Below, one piece after another: positions 34,727-45,979 of a stretch of 46,072 nucleotides of DNA. The translations under genes and the position numbers were made by a program. The DNA comes from Staphylococcus petrasii (GTDB lineage: Bacteria > Bacillota > Bacilli > Staphylococcales > Staphylococcaceae): contig NZ_PPRC01000004.1 of the NCBI RefSeq assembly GCF_002902565.1, forward strand, positions 1 through 46,072. The letters run 5' to 3'. The notes beneath the pieces are model-generated. The model saw only the letters and a list, made by a program, of their open reading frames with translations. It made no database searches and had not been told where the DNA came from. Within the stretch, counting starts at the first letter, position 1; each line of letters starts with the position of its first letter.

Positions 34727-34870
34727 TAAACTATAACTAGGGACGGGCATGCATGCTCTATGAAATGTATAGTTTATATGCGCAACAGGTAATCGACTTC
34801 TGGTACTTATTATCTGTGCGGGGGTGGGGCCATGAATTCTATAGTTAGAATTCAGTCCCACTCCTTTTTT
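34727..34870 (+). terminator. two nested hairpins and terminator between yabR and tilS
   Basis: TAAACTATA (34727-34735) pairs with TATAGTTTA (34768-34776). A second, longer hairpin has GGGGTGGG (34821-34828) with CCCACTCC (34857-34864), an inner stem GAATTCT/AGAATTC (34834-34840 with 34847-34853), and six T residues. It belongs to the same terminator family as 26456-26491. Confidence 0.75.
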
Positions 34871-34925
34871 GATAATAACACCCACCAGATGCGAAGATAG
34901 AAGAAAGAAGTAGGAGGGCGACAAA

Positions 34926-36218
34926 GTGGAAGTGAACACATCACTATGGGATGAAAAAGATCATATTGTCATCGCAGTATCTACTGGTATAGATAGTATG
35001 TGTCTTTTACATCGCTTACTGCATGAGCTTTCTCATACTTATGCGCGTATCTCATGTTTACATATTAACCACGGCTTAAGAGAAGCCTCACAACAAGAAG
35101 AAGTATTTATTCGTGACTTTTGTGCGCAACATAATGTGCCTTGTTACGTAAAGCGTTTAGATTTATCTGGATTAGTGCAACAAGGTAAAAGTATTCAAGC
35201 AGATGCTAGGCAACAACGATATGCATGGTTTGATAAGATGATGCAACAACTTGAAGCGGATGCTTTGTTAACTGCCCATCATTTAAATGATCAACTAGAA
35301 ACGATTTTTTATCGTGTATTTACTGGAAGGTCGACGCGTAGTTCACTTGGCATGGATAACGTGTCTTGGCGCGCACATTATAAATTATGTCGACCATTAT
35401 TAAATACGTATAAAGCTGATATTCGTAGCTACCAACAATCGCATCAGGTTCCTTACTATGAAGATGCTTCAAATAGTGACAATAAATACGCACGCAATGA
35501 TATTCGCAATCGACTTTTGCCTTCTATTGATGACAATGCAGACCTCGATACAGCTCAATTATTAAAATTAAAAGCATGGCATGATATACAATTACAACAT
35601 ACACGCCAACGCGTGAATGAATTTATTCAACAAGAAGTTGCAATCAACACAGACCGCACACATATGCAATTTTCACGAGAGGCTTTCAATCAACTGGATA
35701 ATATAACTAAAATGGTATTACTGGATCAATTGTTTGAGTCTATCCATTTGTGGAATTCATTTTCAGAAAAAAATTATGAAGAGTGGTTTGAACAAATTAG
35801 CAGTCGAGTAGCACAAATTGAGATTACTCTTTCTGAAACATGGATAATTCAAATTGCTTATGATAAATTTATAATAATGGCTAAAAAAGAAGCACCTGTA
35901 CTCAAAGAGCAAGTGGTGACACAACCTGGAACTTACCGTTTCGGAGACTATGTCATCACCATTCATGCGCATAACGCTTGCTGGGAAGGGCCTTTAACGA
36001 TTCGCACACGTCGAAACGGAGATAAAGTTAAGATGAACGGACGTGAAGGTCATAAAAAGGTGAGTCGCTTGTTCATTGATAATAAAGTGAGTAACGATGA
36101 ACGTGCACAAATGCCATTGATTGAAGACCAACAACATACTATTATTGCTGTGGGCCATTTATATATAAAATCAAATTATAAGGATAATATAGAGATTAAA
36201 AAAATTGGAGATGAATGA
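34926..36218 (+). CDS. tilS: tRNA(Ile)-lysidine synthetase
   Basis: A 430-residue enzyme that converts C34 to lysidine in the tRNA(Ile) reading AUA codons. The PP-loop reads VSTGIDSM instead of the textbook SGGxDS, as I also recall for S. aureus. TAHHLNDQLETIFYR and RNDIRNRLLP are conserved. The C-terminal substrate-binding domains end with RTRRNGDKVKMNGREGHKKV. The start is GTG (34926) with AGGAGG 9 nt upstream. hpt follows after 3 bp, the same pair as in Bacillus. Confidence 0.95.
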   Translation: MEVNTSLWDEKDHIVIAVSTGIDSMCLLHRLLHELSHTYARISCLHINHGLREASQQEEVFIRDFCAQHNVPCYVKRLDLSGLVQQGKSIQADARQQRYAWFDKMMQQLEADALLTAHHLNDQLETIFYRVFTGRSTRSSLGMDNVSWRAHYKLCRPLLNTYKADIRSYQQSHQVPYYEDASNSDNKYARNDIRNRLLPSIDDNADLDTAQLLKLKAWHDIQLQHTRQRVNEFIQQEVAINTDRTHMQFSREAFNQLDNITKMVLLDQLFESIHLWNSFSEKNYEEWFEQISSRVAQIEITLSETWIIQIAYDKFIIMAKKEAPVLKEQVVTQPGTYRFGDYVITIHAHNACWEGPLTIRTRRNGDKVKMNGREGHKKVSRLFIDNKVSNDERAQMPLIEDQQHTIIAVGHLYIKSNYKDNIEIKKIGDE

Positions 36219-36221
36219 TAA

Positions 36222-36761
36222 ATGAAGGACGATTTAAAAAGCATTTTATTAACAGAAGAAGATATTCAAACGATTTGTAAAGAATTAGGTGAGCAAATCA
36301 CTCGCGACTATAAAGATAAACCACTTGTATGTGTAGGTATCTTAAAAGGTTCTGTAATGTTTATGGCAGACTTAATCAAACGTATTGATACGCATTTAGC
36401 GATTGATTTCATGGATGTTTCAAGTTATCACGGCGGTACAGAATCTACTGGAGAAGTTCAAATCTTAAAAGACTTAGGTTCTTCTATTGAGAATAAAGAC
36501 GTGTTAATTATTGAAGATATTTTAGAAACTGGTACAACTTTAAAATCAATTACTGAATTACTTCAATCACGTAAAGTTAATTCTTTAGAAATCGTAACAT
36601 TATTAGATAAACCAAACCGTCGTAAAGCGGATATCGAAGCGAAATATGTAGGTAAGAAAATTCCTGACGAATTCGTTGTAGGTTACGGTTTAGACTACGC
36701 AGAACACTATCGTAACTTACCATACATCGGAACATTAAAACCTGAAATTTACAGCAAATAA
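36222..36761 (+). CDS. hpt: hypoxanthine-guanine phosphoribosyltransferase
   Basis: A 179-residue purine-salvage enzyme making IMP or GMP from free base and PRPP. The PRPP loop is LIIEDILETGTTL. SSYHGGTESTGEV is the flexible loop and VGYGLDYAEHYRNLPYIG the C-terminal motif. The start is ATG with GGAGATG upstream. In Bacillus, Hpt and TilS regulate ftsH together; ftsH is again the next gene. Confidence 0.97.
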   Translation: MKDDLKSILLTEEDIQTICKELGEQITRDYKDKPLVCVGILKGSVMFMADLIKRIDTHLAIDFMDVSSYHGGTESTGEVQILKDLGSSIENKDVLIIEDILETGTTLKSITELLQSRKVNSLEIVTLLDKPNRRKADIEAKYVGKKIPDEFVVGYGLDYAEHYRNLPYIGTLKPEIYSK

Positions 36762-36782
36762 TTAAAGGTTTTTGAACTAATA

Positions 36783-36808
36783 AAAAAGTCTGTGACATGA
36801 GACTTTTT
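36783..36808. terminator. terminator after hpt
   Basis: AAAAAGTCT (36783-36791) pairs perfectly with AGACTTTTT (36800-36808). The symmetrical A and T runs make it active in both directions in principle. Confidence 0.75.
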
Positions 36809-36831
36809 GCTCTGGGAAACTCTAAATAGAA

Positions 36832-37049
36832 CTTAGAAACTAATTGTTTCTAAGTAAGTAAAACTAGTTATTAAAATAACTGTTTTGCTTTAGCTTCCCA
36901 AAAGCAGGATTTTTGGTAGCGGGGCCCCAACACAGAGAATTTCCTTAAGAAATTCTACAAGCAAAGCAAGTTGGGGACTCACGACTCGACAAAATTTGAA
37001 AAACAATTTTTCTCATCGTTCGGTTCTGCTCAAATCCTAAGCGCTTTTG
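36832..37049. repeat. large structured intergenic repeat with a STAR-type motif
   Basis: The minus strand of 36921-36934 reads TGTGTTGGGGCCCC, an exact match to the S. aureus STAR consensus as I know it. Around it are nested stems. CAAAAGC and AGGATTT (36899-36912) pair with AAATCCT and GCTTTTG (37032-37049). CCCCAAC (36925-36931) pairs with GTTGGGG (36970-36976). AGAATTTC (36936-36943) pairs with GAAATTCT (36949-36956). Two smaller hairpins precede it (36832-36854 and ~36861-36886). No gene is supported in 36762-37311. Confidence 0.75.
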
Positions 37050-37263
37050 TCCAGACCTTGTTTAACTATACTTAATTTATAATTTAGTGTAGACTTCATT
37101 TTATATTAATTATTTTTACTCTGAAAAGTATGGGATGGTTATGAAAAATTTGATTTCTTTTTTCAAAAAGAAACGGTTCGAAGGTAGAAATAATGATATT
37201 GGGAAATTGAAAAATAGAAAAGTGCTACAAAAGTTGAAATGCTAGCCTTCAAGAGAAGTGTTG

Positions 37264-37272
37264 TGTTACAAT
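37264..37272 (+). promoter_or_regulatory. extended -10 promoter of ftsH
   Basis: TGTTACAAT is a TGn extended -10, 39 bp before the ftsH start. No good -35 sits at the proper distance. GGAGG precedes the ATG. Confidence 0.45.
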
Positions 37273-37311
37273 TTTTGTTAGCTTTATTATAGAAATAGGA
37301 GGAAATGACGC

Positions 37312-39486
37312 ATGCAGAAAGCTTTTCGCAATGTGCTAGTTATCGCAATTATTGGCGTTATTCTATTCGGCGTCTTCTCATATATAAATGGGAATGGCAC
37401 TCAACCGAAACAACTTTCCTATTCACAATTTGTAGAAAAATTGGATAAAGGTGATCTTAAATCCTTACAAATCCAACCTGAGCAAAATGTGTACTTGGTA
37501 AGTGGTAAAACGAAAAATGATGAAGATTATTCTTCAACGATTTTATACAATAACGATAAAGACTTACAGAAAATTACAGATGAAGCACGCAGTCAAAAAG
37601 GACTAGATTTTAAAGTTAAAGAAGAAGAAAAACAAAGTGTATTTGTCAGCATGTTGACTACACTCATTCCAGTATTAGTAATTGCTTTATTATTTATCTT
37701 CTTCCTTAGCCAAGCACAAGGTGGCGGCGGTGGCGGTCGTATGATGAACTTTGGTAAATCTAAAGCGAAAATGTACGACAACCAAAAACGTCGTGTTCGT
37801 TTCACTGATGTTGCTGGGGCAGATGAAGAAAAGCAAGAATTAATCGAGATTGTTGACTTCTTAAAAGATAATAAGAAATTCAAACAAATGGGTTCAAGAA
37901 TACCTAAAGGTGTTTTATTAGTGGGCCCTCCAGGTACAGGTAAAACATTATTAGCACGTGCCGTTGCAGGTGAAGCTGGCGCCCCATTCTTCTCAATCAG
38001 TGGTTCTGATTTCGTTGAAATGTTCGTCGGTGTAGGTGCGAGCCGTGTACGTGATTTATTCGAAAATGCTAAGAAAAATGCACCATGTATCATTTTCATC
38101 GATGAAATTGATGCTGTTGGTCGTCAACGTGGTGCTGGTGTTGGTGGCGGACACGATGAACGTGAACAAACACTTAACCAATTATTAGTTGAAATGGATG
38201 GTTTCGGTGAAAATGAAGGAATTATCATGATTGCTGCAACTAACCGTCCTGATATCTTAGACCCTGCGTTATTACGTCCAGGTCGTTTCGACAGACAAAT
38301 TCAAGTTGGTCGCCCAGATGTAAAAGGTCGTGAAGCGATTTTACATGTACATGCTAAGAATAAACCACTTGATGAAACAGTAGATTTAAAAGCTATTTCT
38401 CAAAGAACACCAGGATTCTCAGGTGCCGATTTAGAGAACTTATTAAACGAAGCGTCATTAATCGCAGCACGTGAAGGTAAAAACAAAATTGATATGCGTG
38501 ATATTGAAGAAGCTACAGATCGCGTTATTGCAGGTCCAGCGAAGAAATCACGTGTTATCTCTGATAAAGAGCGTAACATTGTAGCACACCACGAAGCTGG
38601 TCACACAGTTATTGGTATGGTACTTGATGAAGCAGAAGTCGTGCATAAAGTAACTATCGTACCTCGTGGTCAAGCTGGTGGTTATGCGATGATGTTACCT
38701 AAACAAGATCGTTTCTTAATGACAGAACCAGAATTATTAGATAAGATTTGTGGATTATTAGGTGGACGTGTATCTGAAGATATTAACTTCCATGAAGTAT
38801 CTACAGGTGCTTCTAATGACTTTGAACGTGCCACTCAAATTGCGCGCTCAATGGTTACTGAATATGGTATGAGTGAAAAACTTGGACCATTACAATTCTC
38901 ATCAAGCGGTGGCGGACAAGTATTCTTAGGTAAAGATATGCAAGGTGAACCTAACTACTCTGGTCAAATCGCTTATGAAATTGATAAAGAAGTACAACGT
39001 ATCATTAAAGAACAATATGAACGTTGTAAACGCATCTTATTAGAACATGAAGAGCAATTAAAACTTATTGCTAAGACATTATTAACTGAAGAAACATTAG
39101 TAGCTGAACAAATTCGTTCATTATTCTACGATGGTGTATTACCTGAAGTTGATTACGATGCTGCTCGCGTTGTTAAAGATGATGACGATTCAGAATTCAG
39201 TCAAGGTAAATACGGTAAATCTTATGACGACATTCGCAAAGAACAATTAGACGAAGGTCATGAAAAAGAAGAGGAAGACCGTGAAGAACGCCGTGACATT
39301 AATAACGAACGTAGACATCGTCAACGTGAAGGTAGACCATATCATGATGAACAGGATCGCTTACGTGATGGTTCTCATGAGGATCGTCATTCAGGTTCTC
39401 GCAGAGATTCAGACGATGAGGATGATACAGGCTACGAACAATCACCAAATATTGACAAGCCTTATAATCCAAACGATCCTAAATAG
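37312..39486 (+). CDS. ftsH: ATP-dependent membrane zinc metalloprotease FtsH
   Basis: A 724-residue membrane AAA+ protease that degrades misfolded membrane proteins and some regulators. Two transmembrane segments (~5-24 and ~110-132) flank an extracellular loop. A Gly/Gln pore linker follows, then Walker A GPPGTGKT at 205-212, Walker [12 protein letters not shown], and the SRH with [17 protein letters not shown]. The zinc site is HEAGH at 427-431. Beyond ~620 is a ~100-residue tail that is extremely rich in Asp, Glu, Arg and His and probably disordered; E. coli FtsH lacks it. It is alone between terminators. Confidence 0.97.
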   Translation: MQKAFRNVLVIAIIGVILFGVFSYINGNGTQPKQLSYSQFVEKLDKGDLKSLQIQPEQNVYLVSGKTKNDEDYSSTILYNNDKDLQKITDEARSQKGLDFKVKEEEKQSVFVSMLTTLIPVLVIALLFIFFLSQAQGGGGGGRMMNFGKSKAKMYDNQKRRVRFTDVAGADEEKQELIEIVDFLKDNKKFKQMGSRIPKGVLLVGPPGTGKTLLARAVAGEAGAPFFSISGSDFVEMFVGVGASRVRDLFENAKKNAPCIIFIDEIDAVGRQRGAGVGGGHDEREQTLNQLLVEMDGFGENEGIIMIAATNRPDILDPALLRPGRFDRQIQVGRPDVKGREAILHVHAKNKPLDETVDLKAISQRTPGFSGADLENLLNEASLIAAREGKNKIDMRDIEEATDRVIAGPAKKSRVISDKERNIVAHHEAGHTVIGMVLDEAEVVHKVTIVPRGQAGGYAMMLPKQDRFLMTEPELLDKICGLLGGRVSEDINFHEVSTGASNDFERATQIARSMVTEYGMSEKLGPLQFSSSGGGQVFLGKDMQGEPNYSGQIAYEIDKEVQRIIKEQYERCKRILLEHEEQLKLIAKTLLTEETLVAEQIRSLFYDGVLPEVDYDAARVVKDDDDSEFSQGKYGKSYDDIRKEQLDEGHEKEEEDREERRDINNERRHRQREGRPYHDEQDRLRDGSHEDRHSGSRRDSDDEDDTGYEQSPNIDKPYNPNDPK

Positions 39487-39510
39487 ATAAATACTATCTT
39501 TGAAGATTAA

Positions 39511-39556
39511 AATCTCTTTCACTGAGGTACATGCCTTAGTTGAAAGAGATTTTTTA
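39511..39556 (+). terminator. terminator after ftsH
   Basis: An 18-bp stem (39511-39527 with 39534-39551, one G-T pair) over a 6-nt TACATG loop, followed by T residues. It is one of the strongest terminators in the window. Confidence 0.92.
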
Positions 39557-39723
39557 ATACGTTATATATAGCGTCTCGAGTGATGGGCGTAAAGCAAGTT
39601 ACTTCATATTCTTATTAAACAAGTGTAGAATAAGTGTCCTTAAAGATAACAAATTATTAGGTTTTTAATTTTCCAAAAAATAAGTAATATAAAAATATAA
39701 ACTGCAATAAAGGAGATAAATAA

Positions 39724-40605
39724 ATGACACATGATTATATAGTAAAATCATTAGCTTTCGATGGAGAAATTCGTGCTTATGCTGCTTTAACTACTGAATC
39801 TGTCCAAGAAGGTCAAACACGTCATTACACATGGCCAACAGCATCAGCTGCAATGGGCAGAACAATGACAGCCACTTTATTAATGGGGGCAATGTTAAAA
39901 GGCGATCAAAAATTAACAGTCACAGTAGATGGTAAAGGACCAATTGGACGTATTATTGCTGACGCCGATGCGCAAGGTAATGTACGTGCATACGTTGATC
40001 ATCCTCAAACACATTTCCCACTTAATGCACAAGGTAAATTAGATGTGAGACGTGCAGTTGGAACAGATGGTTCAATTCAAGTTGTTAAAGATGTAGGCAT
40101 GAAAGACTACTTCTCAGGGGCTAGCCCAATTGTATCTGGTGAATTAGGTGAAGATTTCACATATTACTTTGCTACAAGTGAACAAACACCATCATCAGTA
40201 GGATTAGGTGTATTAGTTAATCCAGATAATTCAATCAAAGCAGCAGGCGGATTTATCATTCAAGTAATGCCTGGTGCGAAAGATGAAACCGTTACTAAAT
40301 TAGAAGAAGCAATTAATAACATGCAACCTGTATCTAAATTAATTGAACAAGGTTTAACGCCAGAAGGTATCTTAAATGAAATTCTTGGAGAAGATAATGT
40401 TCAAATCTTAGAAACAATGGATGCGCAATTTGAATGTAACTGTAGCCACGAAAAATTCTTAAACGCAATTAAAGGATTAGGTGAAGCAGAAGTTCAAAGC
40501 ATGATTGAAGAAGACCACGGTGCTGAAGCGATTTGTCACTTCTGTGGTAATAAATATCAATACTCTGAAGGTGAATTAGAAGAGTTGCTTGCTACTATGA
40601 AATAG
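39724..40605 (+). CDS. hslO: redox-regulated chaperone Hsp33
   Basis: A 293-residue Hsp33. This holdase becomes active when oxidation removes zinc from its four cysteines. All four are present: C238-N-C240 ([10 protein letters not shown]) and C271-HF-C274 (ICHFCGNKY). The start is ATG with AAAGGAG upstream. It lies between ftsH and cysK as in Bacillus; coaX, which I recall between ftsH and hslO there, is missing. Confidence 0.96.
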   Translation: MTHDYIVKSLAFDGEIRAYAALTTESVQEGQTRHYTWPTASAAMGRTMTATLLMGAMLKGDQKLTVTVDGKGPIGRIIADADAQGNVRAYVDHPQTHFPLNAQGKLDVRRAVGTDGSIQVVKDVGMKDYFSGASPIVSGELGEDFTYYFATSEQTPSSVGLGVLVNPDNSIKAAGGFIIQVMPGAKDETVTKLEEAINNMQPVSKLIEQGLTPEGILNEILGEDNVQILETMDAQFECNCSHEKFLNAIKGLGEAEVQSMIEEDHGAEAICHFCGNKYQYSEGELEELLATMK

Positions 40606-40627
40606 GTGATTCGGGAAATTATATGTG

Positions 40628-40670
40628 CAGACTGTAGAGTGTAGGTAAACTATCGCAGTCTGTATATTTT
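40628..40670 (+). terminator. weak terminator after hslO
   Basis: CAGACTG (40628-40634) pairs perfectly with CAGTCTG (40656-40662) around a 21-nt loop. It is followed by TATATTTT, a poor T run, so termination may be partial. Confidence 0.5.
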
Positions 40671-40790
40671 AATTAATTTTTCGACGAGCAAACTCTGCAC
40701 AATCTTCTGTGTTTATTAAAATGGGTTTGTGGGAAAGTTATCATATATAAGAAAAAAGTAACTTTATTAGTCATGTAAAAATAATTATCT

Positions 40791-40818
40791 TTGTCTTTTT
40801 AGAAAATTCTGATAGAAT
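40791..40818 (+). promoter_or_regulatory. sigma-A promoter of cysK
   Basis: TTGTCT (40791-40796), 16 bp, TAGAAT (40813-40818), leaving a ~55-nt leader. cysK is controlled by CymR in related staphylococci, and an operator would be expected over or just after this promoter. I could not identify one with confidence. Confidence 0.45.
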
Positions 40819-40879
40819 ATAACTATATCCGATAGAAAAACTAAGTTTTAAATTAGAATGTTAAAGGAGCGTTTTTTCA

Positions 40880-41812
40880 ATGGCACAAAAACCAGTAGAT
40901 AATATTACACAAATCATTGGCAATACACCGGTAGTAAAATTAAGAAACGTAGTAGACGAAGATGCAGCAGATGTTTATGTAAAATTAGAATATCAAAATC
41001 CAGGCGGTTCAGTAAAAGACCGTATCGCATTAGCTATGATCGAAAAAGCTGAAAAAGAAGGCAAAATTAAACCTGGCGATACAATCGTAGAACCTACAAG
41101 TGGTAACACTGGTATTGGATTAGCTTTCGTATGTGCTGCTAAAGGTTATAAAGCAGTATTCACAATGCCTGAAACAATGAGTTCAGAACGTCGTAACTTA
41201 TTAAAAGCTTACGGTGCTGAATTAGTATTAACACCAGGATCAGAAGCTATGAAAGGTGCTATTAAAAAAGCCAAAGAATTAAAAGAAGAACATGGTTACT
41301 TTGAACCACAACAATTCGAAAACCCAGCTAACCCAGAAGTACATGCATTAACAACTAGCCCAGAACTTGTTGAACAATTCGAAGGTAAAGAAATCGATGC
41401 CTTCTTAGCAGGTGTAGGTACAGGCGGTACATTATCTGGCGTAGGTAAAGTATTAAAAGAAAAATATCCTAACATCGAAATCGTTGCAATCGAACCAGAA
41501 GCTTCACCAGTATTAAGCGGTGGCGAACCTGGTCCACATAAATTACAAGGTTTAGGTGCAGGTTTCGTACCAGACACATTAAACACAGACATTTATGAAA
41601 GCATCATTAAAGTTGGCAACGATACTGCAATGGAAATGGCACGTCGCGTCGCTAAAGAAGAAGGTATCTTAGCAGGTATTTCTTCAGGCGCAGCAATCTA
41701 TGCAGCTATCCAAAAAGCTAAAGAATTAGGTAAAGGTAAAACAGTCGTAACTGTATTACCAAGTAACGGTGAACGTTACCTATCAACTCCATTATATTCA
41801 TTCGACGACTAA
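40880..41812 (+). CDS. cysK: cysteine synthase A (O-acetylserine sulfhydrylase)
   Basis: A 310-residue PLP enzyme making cysteine from O-acetylserine and sulfide. The Schiff-base Lys lies in [10 protein letters not shown] (~40-49). [12 protein letters not shown] is the substrate loop, and [10 protein letters not shown] binds the phosphate. The start is ATG with AAAGGAG upstream. In S. aureus CysK also partners CymR as its co-repressor. Confidence 0.96.
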   Translation: MAQKPVDNITQIIGNTPVVKLRNVVDEDAADVYVKLEYQNPGGSVKDRIALAMIEKAEKEGKIKPGDTIVEPTSGNTGIGLAFVCAAKGYKAVFTMPETMSSERRNLLKAYGAELVLTPGSEAMKGAIKKAKELKEEHGYFEPQQFENPANPEVHALTTSPELVEQFEGKEIDAFLAGVGTGGTLSGVGKVLKEKYPNIEIVAIEPEASPVLSGGEPGPHKLQGLGAGFVPDTLNTDIYESIIKVGNDTAMEMARRVAKEEGILAGISSGAAIYAAIQKAKELGKGKTVVTVLPSNGERYLSTPLYSFDD

Positions 41813-41832
41813 TTAAACGTCGGTATTCATAC

Positions 41833-41866
41833 GCTAGTGAAGCTTCATTGCTTTGCTAGCTTTTTT
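41833..41866 (+). terminator. terminator after cysK
   Basis: GCTAG and AAGC (41833-41843) pair with GCTT and CTAGC (41850-41860) across a TG/TG internal loop, with six T residues following. Confidence 0.85.
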
Positions 41867-42016
41867 ATTTTTTGAAAAGGCACTGCAATAAACGCACATA
41901 TTCTAAACTAATTCTATAATTACGAACACTGCAATGTTCCTCAAATGAGTGTATCATTAAAAGTGAGTAAAAAATTGAAATGTAGCTGTAGAGTTACGTT
42001 TTCATTTTCAAAATAG

Positions 42017-43178
<1,162 letters not shown>

Positions 43179-43658
43179 ATGGTACAAGCATATTTAGGTT
43201 TAGGAAGTAATATTGGAGATAGAGAACAACAATTACAAGAAGCCATTCGACTGCTTGATAGTACAGAAGGTATCGAGGTGGTTCAAACTTCCCCAATCTA
43301 TGAAACCGCACCAGTCGGCTATACGGATCAACCTAATTTTCTAAATTTATGCATAGAAATCAACACAGAATTAAAGCCTCAAGCACTTCTAAAACATTGT
43401 TTAGAAACGGAGCAACATTTGCATAGAGTTAGAGAAATTCGTTGGGGCCCTAGAACGCTAGATGTAGACATCTTACTATATGGCGACGAAGTAGTCGAAG
43501 AAGAGGATTTAAGCATTCCGCATCCTCGCATGAATGAACGTGCCTTTGTATTAATACCTTTAAATGATATAGCCTCAAATAAAGTGGAACCTCGTTCTAA
43601 TCAAACTATCGGCGAGCTAGTTATGGCAGACGATACCGTTAAGAAGTATAAAGATTAA
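43179..43658 (+). CDS. folK: 6-hydroxymethyl-7,8-dihydropterin pyrophosphokinase
   Basis: A 159-residue HPPK that pyrophosphorylates the pterin for FolP. GLGSNIGDREQQL, the loop with ETAPVGYTDQPNFLN, and the signature RWGPRTLDVDILLYGD (Mg-binding Asp pair) are intact. It abuts folB directly and ends 4 bases before the dusB remnant. Confidence 0.97.
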   Translation: MVQAYLGLGSNIGDREQQLQEAIRLLDSTEGIEVVQTSPIYETAPVGYTDQPNFLNLCIEINTELKPQALLKHCLETEQHLHRVREIRWGPRTLDVDILLYGDEVVEEEDLSIPHPRMNERAFVLIPLNDIASNKVEPRSNQTIGELVMADDTVKKYKD

Positions 43659-43662
43659 GAGG

Positions 43663-43885
43663 TTATTATTTGAAAAGGCTCCGGGTAAGGATAAAGGAGA
43701 AAATGCTTTATTACCTTTCCATCGTTTAGTAGAATTAAAAGGTGAAAATGGTGAAATGAAAATGCTTCAACATGCATCTTAGTACCTCAAACGTGCAAAG
43801 TTAACAGTCAAGCATAAGAAACATTAAACCAGGCTAATACTGAACAAAAATGATAGATATCTTGCTTGTAAAACTTCCAAAATGA
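43663..43885 (+). pseudogene. dusB: decayed C-terminal remnant of tRNA-dihydrouridine synthase dusB
   Basis: Three pieces, in different frames, match the end of DusB as I recall the B. subtilis protein. Piece 1 (43663-43779) contains LLPFHRLVELKGENGEMKM, like the DRLIDLKGEN...MRKHA segment. TAG at 43780-43782 then stands where that protein has Trp, and YLKRAK follows (its YLKGVK). Piece 2 (frame change near 43812) reads ETLNQANTEQK at 43818-43850, like NEINQCETREE. Piece 3 (43850-43882) reads MIDILLVKLPK. About three quarters of the gene is gone. Bacillus has dusB at this same place, between folK and lysS, which strongly supports the identification. There is no start codon with a binding site. 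The exact ends are approximate. Confidence 0.75.
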
Positions 43886-45424
<1,539 letters not shown>

Positions 45425-45444
45425 TAAATAGCAAATTATTTAGG

Positions 45445-45476
45445 CGCTATCTACCTGAGTGTAGATAGCGTTTTTT
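45445..45476 (+). terminator. terminator after lysS
   Basis: CGCTATCTAC (45445-45454) pairs perfectly with GTAGATAGCG (45461-45470) over a 6-nt loop, followed by six T residues. Confidence 0.95.
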
Positions 45477-45565
45477 GTATTTAGAGGAATATGTATTTAG
45501 AGGAATATGTATTTAGAGGAATATGTATTTAGAGGAATATGTATTTAGAGGAATATGTATTTAGA
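45477..45565. repeat. 16-bp tandem repeat, five perfect copies plus a partial one
   Basis: The unit GTATTTAGAGGAATAT is repeated five times without a mismatch (45477-45556), then nine bases of a sixth copy follow. It starts right at the end of the lysS terminator T run. No reading frame or spacer pattern is present. The following ~260 bp up to the first promoter is AT-rich and shows nothing I can name. Confidence 0.95.
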
Positions 45566-45826
45566 AGGGGTTTGTATGCATAAGTTAATAATGATAAGCT
45601 TTGTTGAGAAATTGAAAAGATATTAATAAAACGTTAAAGAAGTATTAAAACAGACTAAAATTCAATAATAATAGCAAAAGTAAAAAAGAGTGAAAAATTC
45701 ATTAGAAATTTATTGAAAAAAGAGTAGTCACAGAGCCAATGATGTGCTAATATATTATGAGTGTTCTCGAAAAAGAACAAACTAATTAGTGATTTCAAAA
45801 ACTAATTAAAAAATTAAAAAAAGTAT

Positions 45827-45961
45827 TTGACATTATCATTTAAATGTTATATGATATAAAAGTCGTCAAAAACGAAAGTTAATTTTGTAAAACGCTTGTA
45901 AAAGAAATTTTAACAAAGTGTAAAATTGGCTATTGAAAGTTAAAATAATCGATAGTATAAT
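45827..45961 (+). promoter_or_regulatory. tandem promoters P1 and P2 of the right 5S rRNA operon
   Basis: P1: TTGACA (45827-45832), 17 bp, TATGAT (45850-45855). P2: TTGAAA (45933-45938), 17 bp, TATAAT (45956-45961). They are ~106 bp apart, the usual tandem arrangement of Bacilli rRNA promoters. P2 should start transcription about 12 nt before the mature 5S sequence, so the 5S gene is first in this operon. Confidence 0.8.
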
Positions 45962-45979
45962 TGATTGAGTAAGTTATTG

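Noticed and set aside
34697-34939. An 80-codon minus-strand frame between yabR and tilS.
   Set aside because: It spans two hairpins and a terminator and has no ribosome binding site.
37593-38099. A 168-codon minus-strand frame inside ftsH.
   Set aside because: It lies wholly within the conserved AAA domain of ftsH and has no binding site or known similarity.
40819-40879. CymR operator in the cysK leader.
   Set aside because: The TATATCCGATAG stretch is only loosely similar to the motif as I remember it, too weak to call.
43670-43729. A TTG-started 19-codon frame after folK.
   Set aside because: It overlaps the dusB remnant in another frame and the composition gives no reason to think it is translated.
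45477-45565. Tandem repeat considered as a small CRISPR array.
   Set aside because: The units are 16 bp and directly adjacent, with no spacers and no cas genes.
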